Source of the DNA: Adiantum capillus-veneris
Taxonomy: Eukaryota; Streptophyta; Polypodiopsida; Polypodiales; Pteridaceae
Direction of reading: 5' to 3'
Length of the DNA stretch: 64,000 nt
NCBI GenBank assembly: GCA_014529385.2
Contig: CM043950.1
Span: 153,996,445 to 154,060,444, forward strand
Both the position numbers and the translations under genes were made by a program. Positions 11,322 through 20,937 of the stretch are shown here, one piece after another; within the stretch, counting starts at the first letter, position 1, and every line of letters starts with the position of its first letter. The notes beneath the pieces were generated by a model. That model was not told the DNA's origin. It did no database searches and was given only the letters and a program-made list of their open reading frames with translations.

Positions 11322-11924
11322 TCATCCTTCAAGCGTCATTGCATGGCTAGGTATGAATACCCCTTCATGCTTTACATAGGCACCAATAAATACACATATC
11401 CCATCACACAACATCGCCTCAAGCAAGCATTCATTTAGCATAGCATTAGTTTGTGAAATAGGTTGCTTCACACACATCACAATTTGTTTCTCATGTTTGG
11501 ACATTTCATTAAGAAGAACTTCATTTTGGTTAGTTGACATTTCAACATCATGAGCAACACAAAAATCGTATCCTAGTGCAAGAGAATTCACAAAAGCATC
11601 GATGACATCATCTTCTTCATCATCAAGAAGTGAGGGAACTTTATTTTCATCATGATTATTCTTCAATGCTTCATCACAAAGCTCATCAAATGATTCATTT
11701 ACTTTAGAGTTGCAAACAATAATCTCCCGATTCATCTCATGATAATCAACAAACAAATCTATGTCATCATCATCATCATTTAATACATCAAAACTATGCA
11801 ACTCTCCATCAAAAATCGATGGAATTCGACCCACAATGCTTTGGTTGATGGTGCAAGATGTGAGTACGGGGCTACTCAGGGACTCTCCTTGGCTCTCTTG
11901 GCTCATAGGGTCCTCTTTGTTCAC
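11322..11924 (-). CDS. Unrecognised acidic protein, downstream partner of the zinc-knuckle ORF
   Basis: A 200-codon minus-strand frame that I cannot assign. It is strongly acidic, with a run of five Asp (LNDDDDDIDLFVDYHEMN) and SLLDDEEDDVIDAFVNSLAL, and ends with CDGICVFIGAYVKHEG. It overlaps the stop of the upstream ORF (11921-12391) by 4 bases in another frame and has no ATG of its own at that point (the first codon is GTG). Either a frameshift split one protein in two or a programmed shift joins them. Acidic regions next to a CCHC knuckle are common in gag-like proteins, so a retroelement origin is possible but not shown. Confidence 0.35.
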   Translation of the reverse strand: MNKEDPMSQESQGESLSSPVLTSCTINQSIVGRIPSIFDGELHSFDVLNDDDDDIDLFVDYHEMNREIIVCNSKVNESFDELCDEALKNNHDENKVPSLLDDEEDDVIDAFVNSLALGYDFCVAHDVEMSTNQNEVLLNEMSKHEKQIVMCVKQPISQTNAMLNECLLEAMLCDGICVFIGAYVKHEGVFIPSHAMTLEG

Positions 11925-12391
11925 TCCATCTCCATCCCATTTCTACCATTCCCATGTTCATTACGGTCGTCATCATCAATTGAAGAATCATCTACTCCCT
12001 CCTTGGCTATGGTATGCCATGCTCTCAACAAATTTTTAAGAAACCTTTGTTGATGAAGAAACTCATGCAAATTTTGAGTGTTTTGGTGCAACTCTTTATT
12101 GAGATTCAAATGCAGATACACATTGTGTGTGCTCCCTCCATGCTTGTGAAACCATACATATGCTTTCTCTATTGCACCAATAAAATCGGTCACCCATGCC
12201 TTGGGTTTATGAAAATTGTTGTGTACAATGTCATACTTAAAGATGTAAAACTTCTCCAATAATGTTAATGAACAATGCCGAGCTTTATGATCATCATGAT
12301 TGCATTGTGCCGACGGTTTATTGTAGCACTTTTCCCATTTGTGGTTACTTTCCCCACAAAAAATACAATGTTCCTTACATTTCTTTCCCAT
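11921..12391 (-). CDS. Unrecognised protein with an N-terminal CCHC zinc knuckle
   Basis: The minus strand opens with ATG at 12391 and encodes 156 residues starting MGKKCKEHCIFCGESNHKWE. CIFCGESNHKWEKC has the exact C-x2-C-x4-H-x4-C spacing of a retroviral-type zinc knuckle, which binds single-stranded nucleic acid. A second Cys/His cluster, CNHDDHKARHC, follows. The remainder (FHKPKAWVTDFIGAIEKAYV, YLHLNLNKELHQNTQNLHEF) has no family I know. The frame ends at TGA 11923-11921 and the acidic frame above overlaps it. No reverse transcriptase, LTR or transposase is seen nearby, so the class of its parent element is open. Confidence 0.4.
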   Translation of the reverse strand: MGKKCKEHCIFCGESNHKWEKCYNKPSAQCNHDDHKARHCSLTLLEKFYIFKYDIVHNNFHKPKAWVTDFIGAIEKAYVWFHKHGGSTHNVYLHLNLNKELHQNTQNLHEFLHQQRFLKNLLRAWHTIAKEGVDDSSIDDDDRNEHGNGRNGMEME

Positions 12392-13078
12392 GGTGTCGTT
12401 TTATGTCTACAACGTACTTAAAGTATGTAATACGCATGTTAAAATTGCCTAAAACGAGGCTTTGCAGCAAAAATTTTCTCGGGCGTAAGTTTTATAGCAT
12501 GCTTCTCTGACCACGTACATGCACATAGAGTTTATTTTTATTTTTCATTTCATGAGCTCCCTGACAAGAACGTGGGGATTGCCTCTTATCTAGTTGAAAA
12601 TTTAACGAATTCCCAAACTAGAAGGATATACTGTGTGATTGATGGTGGATGACACAAACGACATTGGGGATGAAATAATCGATCGATTTACTGCTCACAG
12701 AGAATACTGCCATTGAATGCTATTAGATGTGTGTTAATAAAAATAACATAGCTACCGTGGCGGTTGCACATTCAAAAGCAAGTGCCTCTTCATGGTTGCA
12801 TGCCACGTGCCCAGGACTGGATCTGATGCAATTCGAGATTCATGCAACGCAATCAGGGATGAATTCGAGCAGTGCAGTGTATTCAGGCAGCACAACTTTA
12901 GCCCAATTTTGGCGCGCAATGTGAAGCGTGTCTAGCTTGTTGGGACGGTAGATCGTTGAGGCGGCGATTGCAAAATGCCTCCCCCCCAGAGACTCAACGA
13001 TTGTGCTTTCAGCCTCTTGCATATGTTAGATATTCACATTTTGTGTTTAATCGACTCTGACAAGAAAGAGGCGTTACC
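12392..13078. other. No gene recognised
   Basis: Two short open stretches in opposite strands (12727-13022) overlap and carry no motif. I see no LTR ends or terminal repeats here. Confidence 0.4.
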
Positions 13079-13250
13079 TTGGCGGTTGGGCTCCTTGTTG
13101 GCTTGGCCATCATGCGGGTTCAATTCCCTCTGAGGGCAAGAATGAGACAATCTTTATTTTGACTGCACAATTCATCAAAATCGGATGCAAGCCGGCGGAC
13201 TTGAACACACGTCATGTGCAGGTCCATCCTTCAACCCCTCGCCATAACCA
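13079..13250. repeat. Two tRNA-like promoter units in inverted orientation (possible SINE relics)
   Basis: On the plus strand, TTGGCGGTTGGG (13079-13090) resembles an A box and GGTTCAATTCC (13117-13127) matches the B-box consensus of RNA polymerase III promoters. On the minus strand, ATGGCGAGGGG (about 13248-13238) resembles an A box and GTTCAAGTCC (13206-13197) a B box. The A-to-B spacing of about 40 fits tRNA-derived SINEs. I could not fold a clean cloverleaf, so neither is called a tRNA gene. Confidence 0.3.
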
Positions 13251-13326
13251 ACACCAATTCCCCCACAATGTCATGAGTTCATTCCCATCTCCATTAGAAG
13301 ACGTACATCAGAGAGATCGCCAAGTG

Positions 13327-13382
13327 TAATAGGGAGAGATAGAGAGAGATGGTGCTTGGCGGTTAGAGAGAGAGAGAGAGAG
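13327..13382. repeat. Second copy of the AGATGGTGCTTGGCGGTTA repeat
   Basis: Near-identical to 10005-10062: TAATAGGGAGAGATAGAGAG, then the core unit, then a GA tract. The two copies are 3.3 kb apart in the same orientation. Confidence 0.75.
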
Positions 13383-13744
13383 GGAACGAAGATGAGCGAG
13401 TCCCCATGTTGAGAGGGTGGCGATTAGTTAGAGGCTAAAGATGGCACTGTTTTGTTGCATGGAGTGAGAGTAAGAGAGAGATCACGAGGGGTTGTTTGGC
13501 CATAGCCGCGAGCAGGAGAGAGGTGAGCCTTTGTGGGTTGCCGAGAGCGAGGAGGGAGAGAGAAAGAGGGTTCAACCCTACTTTGAATCGCCAAGAGAGA
13601 GAGAGAGATATTGAGCCCTCTGCAGAGAATCGAAAAGAGGGAAATTTAAAAAAAACTCATTAAAGTCATCTAAGGGGGCTCTTCCATAGGGAGGAAGAGG
13701 CCGTAATCGAACGAGAGAGCTCGGTGGTTGCTATCAAAAGGAGG

Positions 13745-13747
<3 letters not shown>

Positions 13748-13805
<58 letters not shown>
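13748..13805. repeat. (GA)n microsatellite
   Basis: About 58 bp of uninterrupted GA within a broader purine-rich zone (13330-14020) that contains many shorter GAGAGA runs. No coding signal is present. Confidence 0.95.
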
Positions 13806-13809
<4 letters not shown>

Positions 13810-14040
13810 CTCTCTAATTAAGAGAGAGAATCAAGGAAAGAGAGAGAGTCCCTTTGTATGGTTAAAAACCGAAGAGAGAGGAGAGAGAGAAAGCCCTTGA
13901 AGGCTATCGAGAGCATGAAGAGAGAGAGAGAGAGATAAATATTCCATGTATGGTGAATGGAAGAGAGAGAAACAGGGCACTTGCCCAGGGTGCATATTGA
14001 GAGTTAGGGGATAAGAGAGAGTAGAGAATAAGCCAAAAAG

Positions 14041-14100
14041 ATTGTGCTACCCTATAGGGTGTAAGCAAAATTTGTGCGCTGCCCTATAGGGTGTAAGCCT
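14041..14100. repeat. Two-unit tandem repeat with a CCCTATAGGG palindrome
   Basis: TTGTGCTACCCTATAGGGTG and TTGTGCGCTGCCCTATAGGG lie about 31 bp apart, both continuing TGTAAGC. Each unit contains the 10-bp palindrome CCCTATAGGG. Confidence 0.8.
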
Positions 14101-14562
14101 TGAGTCGCTATCATTCAAAGTTCTGGAAGCCTACGAAGTTGCCTCGACAAAAATTTCTTGAAGACAAAAGATAAGTTTTGCTGCGTTTATTGTAAAAACA
14201 ATTCCAATATTCATAGTTACACAATAATTTCTCACAGTTTCTCGTGCTCTTCTCGCCTTTTTCTCTCTTTCGAAATAACGGCGATGTTCAACCTCTCTCT
14301 CTTATTCATCTCCCTTTTTGAATGGTGAAGTGATCATTTTGTTTGTGGATAGTCATTGATGAGATCTAACACTGAGACTACATTGCACATTCCTGGGCAA
14401 CAGATTTTAGCAGCACATCTCTAGCCATAATTCCTTGTTCGTGGGCTTGGGTTGGTGGTTTGAAAATTATCCTTGCTTGGTTTTTCTTCTCCGGGTCTGC
14501 TCTAGGATCCACGCCTAGAAAAATATCCATCAAGTATAAAACATCCGTCATGAAGGATCCTA

Positions 14563-14637
14563 TGCTATGAAGAAGAAGGAGCCACCGCCGATGCGCGCTC
14601 AACCGCCTCACCGCCGTCGATGCTGCCGCAATGCTCG

Positions 14638-14669
<32 letters not shown>

Positions 14670-15013
14670 CATACACACACACACACACACACACACATAC
14701 ACTCGTGAGCACACAAAGGAGAAGGAGAAGGAGAAGGAGATGGAGATGGAGCAAGAGCACTTCTTAGCTTGCACCTCCAAGAATGAGGATTTTTAGGTCA
14801 AATGGACCTCTTATAAGAGTTTGATCCATTCACACATGGGCATCCACAGTGGTCGATTGTTGCAAAACTACTGTAAAAATAAGATAAGTGGTGCGCCGCT
14901 CATCGGCGATCACCTACACACCTATTGGACTGACAAGCCCGGTCCATGACTTAATCAAATAAATAATAAAGCGTCCGTCCTCAAAGGTGATAGGGTGTCT
15001 GTGAGGGTTAACA
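14563..15013 (-). repeat. LTR relic of the B family, minus strand, truncated at its 3' end
   Basis: Read on the minus strand from 15013 this begins TGTTAACC, as do the LTRs of element B. It then matches them piecewise: GGGCTTGTC(A/G)GTCCAATAGG, GTGATCGCCGATGAG, GCCCATGTGTGAATGG, a TATAAGAG TATA-like site, CTAAAAATC(A)CTCATTC, GTGCTCTTGCTCCATCTCC, a GT/GA microsatellite (14637-14697), then GAGGCGGTTGAGCGCG and GGTGGCTCCTTCTTCTTC. Similarity ends at about 14563, so the U5 end is missing. It lies 250 bp from element B in inverted orientation and is more diverged than the LTRs of B are from each other. Confidence 0.75.
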
Positions 15014-15190
15014 TCTTTGTATAATTGTCACTAGATTATTAGAATGACATCATTTTATACTTTATCCCTTTGTGCCCATAAAATTTGGTGTTTACTACAT
15101 AGTCAACTTGTTTTGAGAACAGAGATGCAAGCAGCCATGTGCAGAGATGTAAAACACTCTACTCTTTTTTTGTGAGGAACCTTACAATCC

Positions 15191-15270
15191 CTCCATTGTA
15201 ATATCAAGCAGCGGCATCCCCTTATTCCATCTCCATTGCAATACCAAGCAGCCACATCCCCTTATTTCAT
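15191..15270. repeat. 40-bp tandem duplication abutting element B
   Basis: Two 40-bp units (15191-15230 and 15231-15270), each reading CTCCATTG(T/C)AATA and CAAGCAGC followed by CATCCCCTTATT(C/T)CAT. The end of the second unit is the target-site duplication TTCAT of element B. Confidence 0.85.
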
Positions 15271-15541
15271 TGTTAACCACCGGCGTCCACTTCTAGTAGT
15301 CATGGGCCGAGCTTGTCGGTCCAATAGGAAAAGGGTAAGAGTGATCGCCGATGAGAGGTGCACTCTAAGTGGAACATTCAAGGGTTAGTTGGCTAAGCAT
15401 GGGCGCCCAAGTGTGAATGGGCGAGCTCATATAAAAGTCACCTAAACCTAAAAATCACTCATTCTCTCATTTGTGCAATTGAAGAGTTCTCTTGCTCCAT
15501 CTCCATCCTCTTCTTCTTCATCTCCTTATGTGTGTGTGTGT

Positions 15542-15614
<73 letters not shown>

Positions 15615-15840
15615 GCGACGACGGCACGTCGAGGCGAGGCGGTTGAGCGCGGTACGGCGGTAGCTCCTTCTTCTTCGCGGCGAGGAATCCTCCACGAAGG
15701 CGAGCATAGGGCGGTGAGTGACACACCCTTGCTCTCTTGAGCTTGCTAGATTAGTCTGGTTGTGTGCTTGCAGCCATTTGTGGCTCGCACACATTGTACG
15801 GCAAGTCCCTTGCATTGACACGTGCAAACAGACGCGCACA
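15271..15840 (+). repeat. Element B 5' LTR with internal GA microsatellite
   Basis: It starts TGTTAACCACC and ends GACGCGCACA. The TATA box TATAAAAG is at 15432-15439, about 160 bp in, so transcription should start near 15465. A (GT)n then (GA)n tract (GA at 15546-15612) therefore lies within the transcribed R/U5 part. The partner LTR is 33045-33270 plus 47495-47877. The GA tract is about 67 bp here and about 106 bp in the 3' copy, and this accounts for the difference in LTR length. Confidence 0.93.
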
Positions 15841-15844
15841 TTTT

Positions 15845-15862
15845 TGGCACCGTTGCCGGGGA
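15845..15862 (+). other. Element B primer-binding site (tRNA-Asp)
   Basis: TGGCACCGTTGCCGGGGA starts 4 bases after the 5' LTR and is complementary to the 3' end of plant tRNA-Asp(GTC) except for one position. It primes minus-strand DNA synthesis. Confidence 0.9.
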
Positions 15863-16400
15863 AATGCCCTACATTAAGCTCGAGTAGCACTCTATGCTGC
15901 TTTGTTGTGCATTATGAAATGTAGGAAAGGTAGAGAAAGAAGGTGTGTGTTCTGTTGAGAAGGATTTGTGACATTTGTTGTGTTGCAGTGTACTGTTTTT
16001 GTTAATAAGGTGTTGAAAGGTATCGTGTTTTCTGTTCATAAGGTGTTAGAATTAAGGTAGTAAGTCTATAATGTTAGCTCTGTGTAAAGTACAGTAAGTA
16101 GATCTGTTAGCTAATGAGTTGTTGTAGTACTGTGTTAGTGTGTAATAGTAGCTCTGTTAGTTGTAAGTAGGTAGGGAAGGTGTGTGTGTGCTCATGTGCC
16201 AGCGCGATCGCGACGACCTTATCCCCCCAAAAAAAAGTTTTAAAGGTAGGAACGGGATCAAAAATATTCCCTAGGTCCAAGCCCAAGCCCATGCTCATGC
16301 TCAGGCCTCTGTCCCCTCTTTGAAATCACTTATTTAGCCTCATGTCTAAGTAAAGATCGACCCTTTTGAGGACCAACGGAGCTTCGGGTAACCGAACACT
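15863..16400 (+). other. Element B leader, non-coding
   Basis: T/G-rich sequence with repeated GTTAGCTCTGT/AGTAGCTCTGTTAG words (about 16070-16160) and the palindrome CGCGATCGCG at 16203-16212. No PBS-like sequence other than 15845 is seen. The RNA packaging signal would be expected here. Confidence 0.5.
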
Positions 16401-19400
16401 GTGCTGGAAAGCACACCTCGACCCTCTGAGCGATACACTCATTTTGAGCTATCACACACTCTAATCCAAAAACCGATCATTAAAAAAATAAAAAAACGAG
16501 TGAAACGGGGTGTAAAACGCCCAAAAAATCAGGCGGTTAATATTCGAGGGTATTCGCCAACGCTTGTAGGGTGCCAAAGGCACATGCATCTTCACTCTGG
16601 TCATGTGTTAGAGGCTGAGCAACTAGCGAGCATTTTGACTTATGCGAGTTCTCAATATCCACCTACTTTAGGTTCCGGGCCGTCGACGGGAACCCAAGGT
16701 AGTACCACTCAAGACCCGCACATAGCGTCTAGTGACTCTTCCTCTGACTACGACATCATGGAGGGTTACCCAATGCCTAATCTTGACAGCTCAAGCCAAG
16801 ACATGCATGCCATGGGCCCACGGTCCGGGCTGAGCATGCTTAGCCGCTTGAAGGAAACCTTTAGAAGAGCCACTCGCTTTGAACATGGAGCTAACGATGT
16901 AAATGAGGGGGTGGGAAAGTAAATTTACCATTCATGACCAACATAGACCCTATGCCCTTAGAGAGTGTGCACGTGAATACTCCATTCACTGCACCCCTTG
17001 ACACTTCAAAGCTATTCCCCTCCGAGGTTATATTACGTGATGGTAGAAGCCTTGCCGAAGTACAAGAAGTTGAGCGGTATATCATTGCGGCTAGGGAAAA
17101 GGAAATCGAGAGCTTACGCAAGGCGGAGCAACAAAGAGAGTTAAAAGCGAAAGCTCCTGTGTCAATATCCTTGCTAGGAGAGCAGTCAAGTGCTCCCGAA
17201 TTAGCCACCACTAAGGGTCAACCCATAGAGAGCCACATTGCATCTAGTTCACAAGACACCCCTAGCACCTCAATCCTAGATGGAGCGTTCTTAAATGAGA
17301 ACTAGGAGTACGAACTACAAACAAAAACTCTAACCGACCTATACACAGGTCACACCTATTACGTGGGTTGGTTAGGTGTCCTACAATCCACAACGGGTGC
17401 TACTAGTGTGGAGGATCAACAACAAAGAGTTTGTGAGGTCATCCATAGGGTTATTGAGCTAGAGAGACAGAACAAGGGGATCCACATGGCTTCAACGGGT
17501 CTCATGAGATTCTTGGATACAGGGAAGGCTAAACGACCAACCTTATTGCAAATGGAGACTCCCTCGATAAGTCCACTGGATCCTCCATATGTTGTTTTGC
17601 CAGGGGTCTCAGTGCAATCTAAACCCACAAGTGATAGCTTTACTTTTCCAAGTCTAGCTCATCTTTCCCTTGATGACACCATGGCTACCATGCCTACCCC
17701 AATGATGGGCATGCCAAGAAACATGCCATGGATCTCATTTGTTAGTAAAGCACCGCTGCATGGTAGCTCAATGCCTGCAACAGTATCTACAAGTGTGTAC
17801 CAATTGTATACACCTATAGGTCCTCGTACTCATGTAGCCCCTACCCCTCCCATTGTTTCAACAACCTATGCTCCACAACCACAACACCCAAGATCTTATT
17901 TCCATGGGACCATACTGGCTAGCATTAGCATGTCACATCCGATGTTTGCTATGCCTAGGGCCACACCTATGAACTTTGGGCTACCACATGACACAACACC
18001 GTACCAAATGTGGAACCCAGGGGCTTCCTATGTGCCAAGCCCAATGCCAATACCTACTCCACATGTAGTCTCTTGAGAGCCTTCACCCCGGTGCCTGCTC
18101 ACTTAGGTGACTTGGCAACATTTGCTCAAGCTATTGGTCGATCTATTGCCGAGAATATGCGTAACACGCCCGATAGAGAACCTAGAAGTAAGGCAGTAGA
18201 AATAGCCAAGCTCACACACAAATTTAGTGGAGACGGGGATGTGAGAAAGCATATCAAAGTGTTTCAACAAATATGCGATTCTCTAGGAGAACACAATGAC
18301 CTGCATAAGAGTAATGCTTTAAGCCTAACCTTAAGTGGAAAGGTTAGGGATTGGTATAGAACCCTAAGGGCGGAAGAAAAAACGATTTACCCTACTCTTA
18401 GGAGACTGTTCTTGAAAGAATACATACGAGAGGGAGTGCTTTGGGGGTAGCCTCTCAGCTCCAGAAAGTCCAACGAGAGGAAGGAGAGTCGGTGAGAGAC
18501 TTTATTAGTCGCTTGAAGCATTCGAATTCTCATTGTAATCCAAATGAGTGCTTCAATAATAATCAATTGCTTGATAGATTCATTAAAGGATTACGACATG
18601 AGGATATCTACAATGGCCTAGTCATTAGAGGTATCACCACTTGGGAAGTAGTCACCACCAATGCGATCCAATTGGAGGATAATTTAATGAGTCAAGGAGA
18701 AAGAGTGTCTGTTGAGTCCAAATCTACTAGCTCGCAAGCATTGGGGCATCAGCCAATGACCCTAAAGCCTATTGCTAAGGAGCCAAATATATCTGAGATG
18801 ACTTTAGCAGACCTCACTAAGGCTATTCAAGAGAGTCTTAGAGACAATTGTGCTCCACAAAACAATCATATGTATCCAAGAAAGGAGCAACAATGGTTCT
18901 CGGTATGCTATGGTCCGCATAGTACCAGTGAATGCCCTACTTTTAGAGTAAAATTCAATGGGAATTGCAATGCCTGTGGGAGTTATGGTCATCAAGCTAA
19001 GGATTGTATAGTATTTAAGTGCACGATGGCCAATAGACCAACCTTAGCATGGACTGATACACCTCGAATGCATGCATTGATGCCAGCTCCACCTCAAATG
19101 TCACAACACATGGTCCCTAGGGCCCAAAATGTTGTTTAAACAACACCCTTACCACCTCGAGTGCTATGACCGCAACCACCACATCCGAGAATCACTTCTG
19201 TGAATCAAGTGGGTTGTGAGTCATCTATTGCTTGTTTAAAAGGCTGTGAGGAAGATATAGACCCTAATATTGTCTATGGGATTGATGCGCTTGACGAAAG
19301 TCCACAATACTACATGGAGGGCTATTGGGGACAAGTCAAACCTGTCTATCAAGTAGTTGCTCTTGCTGCAAGAGGCCAAGATATTAATTACACTGCTAAG

Positions 19401-20591
19401 AGACCACCTCTTCAATGCTATGAGTGTGAAGGTCCACATCGTTTGGCCGAGTGTCCTATTAGGCTACAACAGAATGCCACACTAATGCAAACCAATAAAG
19501 CGAGCACGTCTACAATGCCGATACTCATGTGTAATCAATGTGGCATAGATCATTTGATTGCCCAATGTCCAAATAATCCAAATGTGCTGGAGATCACGCC
19601 ATTAAACTTGATTGAGGTTACCAAGGAGCCATCACAAAATACACCTGTGGTACCAGTAAACGTACTCACACGATCGATGCTCCAAAAACAAAATTATATT
19701 CTTGAAAAAAGAGACACGACATGAATTGCCCAATCTCAGAAGAAGAAGAAAACACGAAGGAACATATCGCAAAAAGCAGCGAAGTCAGACCCCAGTTCGA
19801 AGACCAACATAGGGACTGGTGACGACCCCGTATATATTAACAACACTAAAGAGGATTTTGATGCAGGTAAAACCATGGAGACCAAAACGACCACTAGGAA
19901 AGAAACCAACAAGGAAGATTGTCATGAGCCACAATAGCCAGGATCCAAGAAAGAGATAGGAACTTATCCAAACCCTACAGAGGAGATCGAGCGAGTGAAG
20001 CAATTAATGAGTTTGGTAGAAGAGACCCAAAGGGATCTAGAGCCAGCACCTAGGCAGATCAAGATTACAGACACAATGTTCCCTACGCAACAACAAACTC
20101 ACCAAGTCCATAGACCCTTAGCTATACCTAGTTTCATCCAAGAAGAAAGTGACTTAAAGTCATAGGAAAGTGGGCATACTCACTTATTGTTGGAAAGAAT
20201 GTTTACAGAGGGACTACCTGATCCTATCAAAGAAATGGAGATCCCATCTTCCCCGTGTGAAGGGACTGAAGCCCAAAAGATGCCGTTAAATATTGCCAAA
20301 TTGATGGATTTCATGGCTTCAAAAGTTAGAACCACCATCATGTCCAAACTATATGGGGTCCCTGAGCTATTCTTAGCTCTTCAAGCTTTCCTCAATGGAG
20401 AACTGAAGGTCGGGCTACGACAACTTTCACACATGGATGGAGCTAGGGAGATGCCAATAGAGGAGGAACACTCAGATCCACAACCCAGCTTAGATAAGAA
20501 CCTTGTTGTAGAAAACCTGTTAACAAGTTGGGACAATACTTTCAGGGCGATGAATCCAATGCGACCATACCAATCACTACTAAGGGATTAA
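16401..20591 (+). pseudogene. Element B gag polyprotein, frameshifted
   Basis: Open stretches in three frames line up as one gag. The N-terminal part (16401-18076) is Pro/Ser/Met-rich without a known domain. The retrotransposon-gag core lies at 18084-18700: KFSGDGDVRKHIKVFQQICD, KVRDWYRTL, then a frameshift near 18445, VQREEGESVRDFISRLKHSN and RFIKGLRHEDIYNGL. Zinc knuckles follow: CNACGSYGHQAKDC (about 18970), CYECEGPHRLAEC (about 19425) and CNQCGIDHLIAQC (about 19530). The last two have the shorter C-x2-C-x3-H-x4-C spacing. A linker continues to 20591. Gag would form the particle and bind element RNA. The start is uncertain, because the first in-frame codon at 16401 is GTG. Confidence 0.8.
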
Positions 20592-20900
20592 CTGTGAAGT
20601 GAATCCTTGATGGTGGCGTTGGGTTTAGCATTGTGACTAAAAATTGATGGGAAACTATGGGAAGACCTCACCTTGGGACCACAACCATAGTAGTAAAGAT
20701 GGCCAATGGGTCTATTGTTAAACCTATTGGGATGCTAGAAGATCTCAATATCAAGGTCTTTGGACATAAAATACGAATTACCTTCGTTGTTATGGATTTC
20801 TCCAAGCACACTATGGCATCTGAGATGATCTTAGGATGTCCTTTCATGAGGGAAGCAAAAATGGTGCATGACTGGTCTAAAAACCATATCTACTTGTAGT
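20592..20900 (+). pseudogene. Element B aspartic protease
   Basis: The frame around the active site reads ILDGGVGFSIVTKN (the usual D-S/T-G changed to D-G-G), then WETMGRPHLG, KMANGSIVKPIGMLEDL, and the flap-to-C-terminal block SEMILGCPFMREAKMVHDW, matching the hydrophobic-hydrophobic-G element of retropepsins. It aligns well with the intact protease of element C (ILDSGAGVAIATKQTWEKWG at about 39577). Stops at 20589-20591 and near 20647 and the altered active site make it inactive. Confidence 0.8.
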
Positions 20901-20937
20901 TCCAAGATTCTGTTATTCGAGTAGATCTTGTAATTGG

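Noticed and set aside
13079-13206. Functional tRNA gene
   Set aside because: A- and B-box-like sequences are present but I could not form acceptor and anticodon stems.
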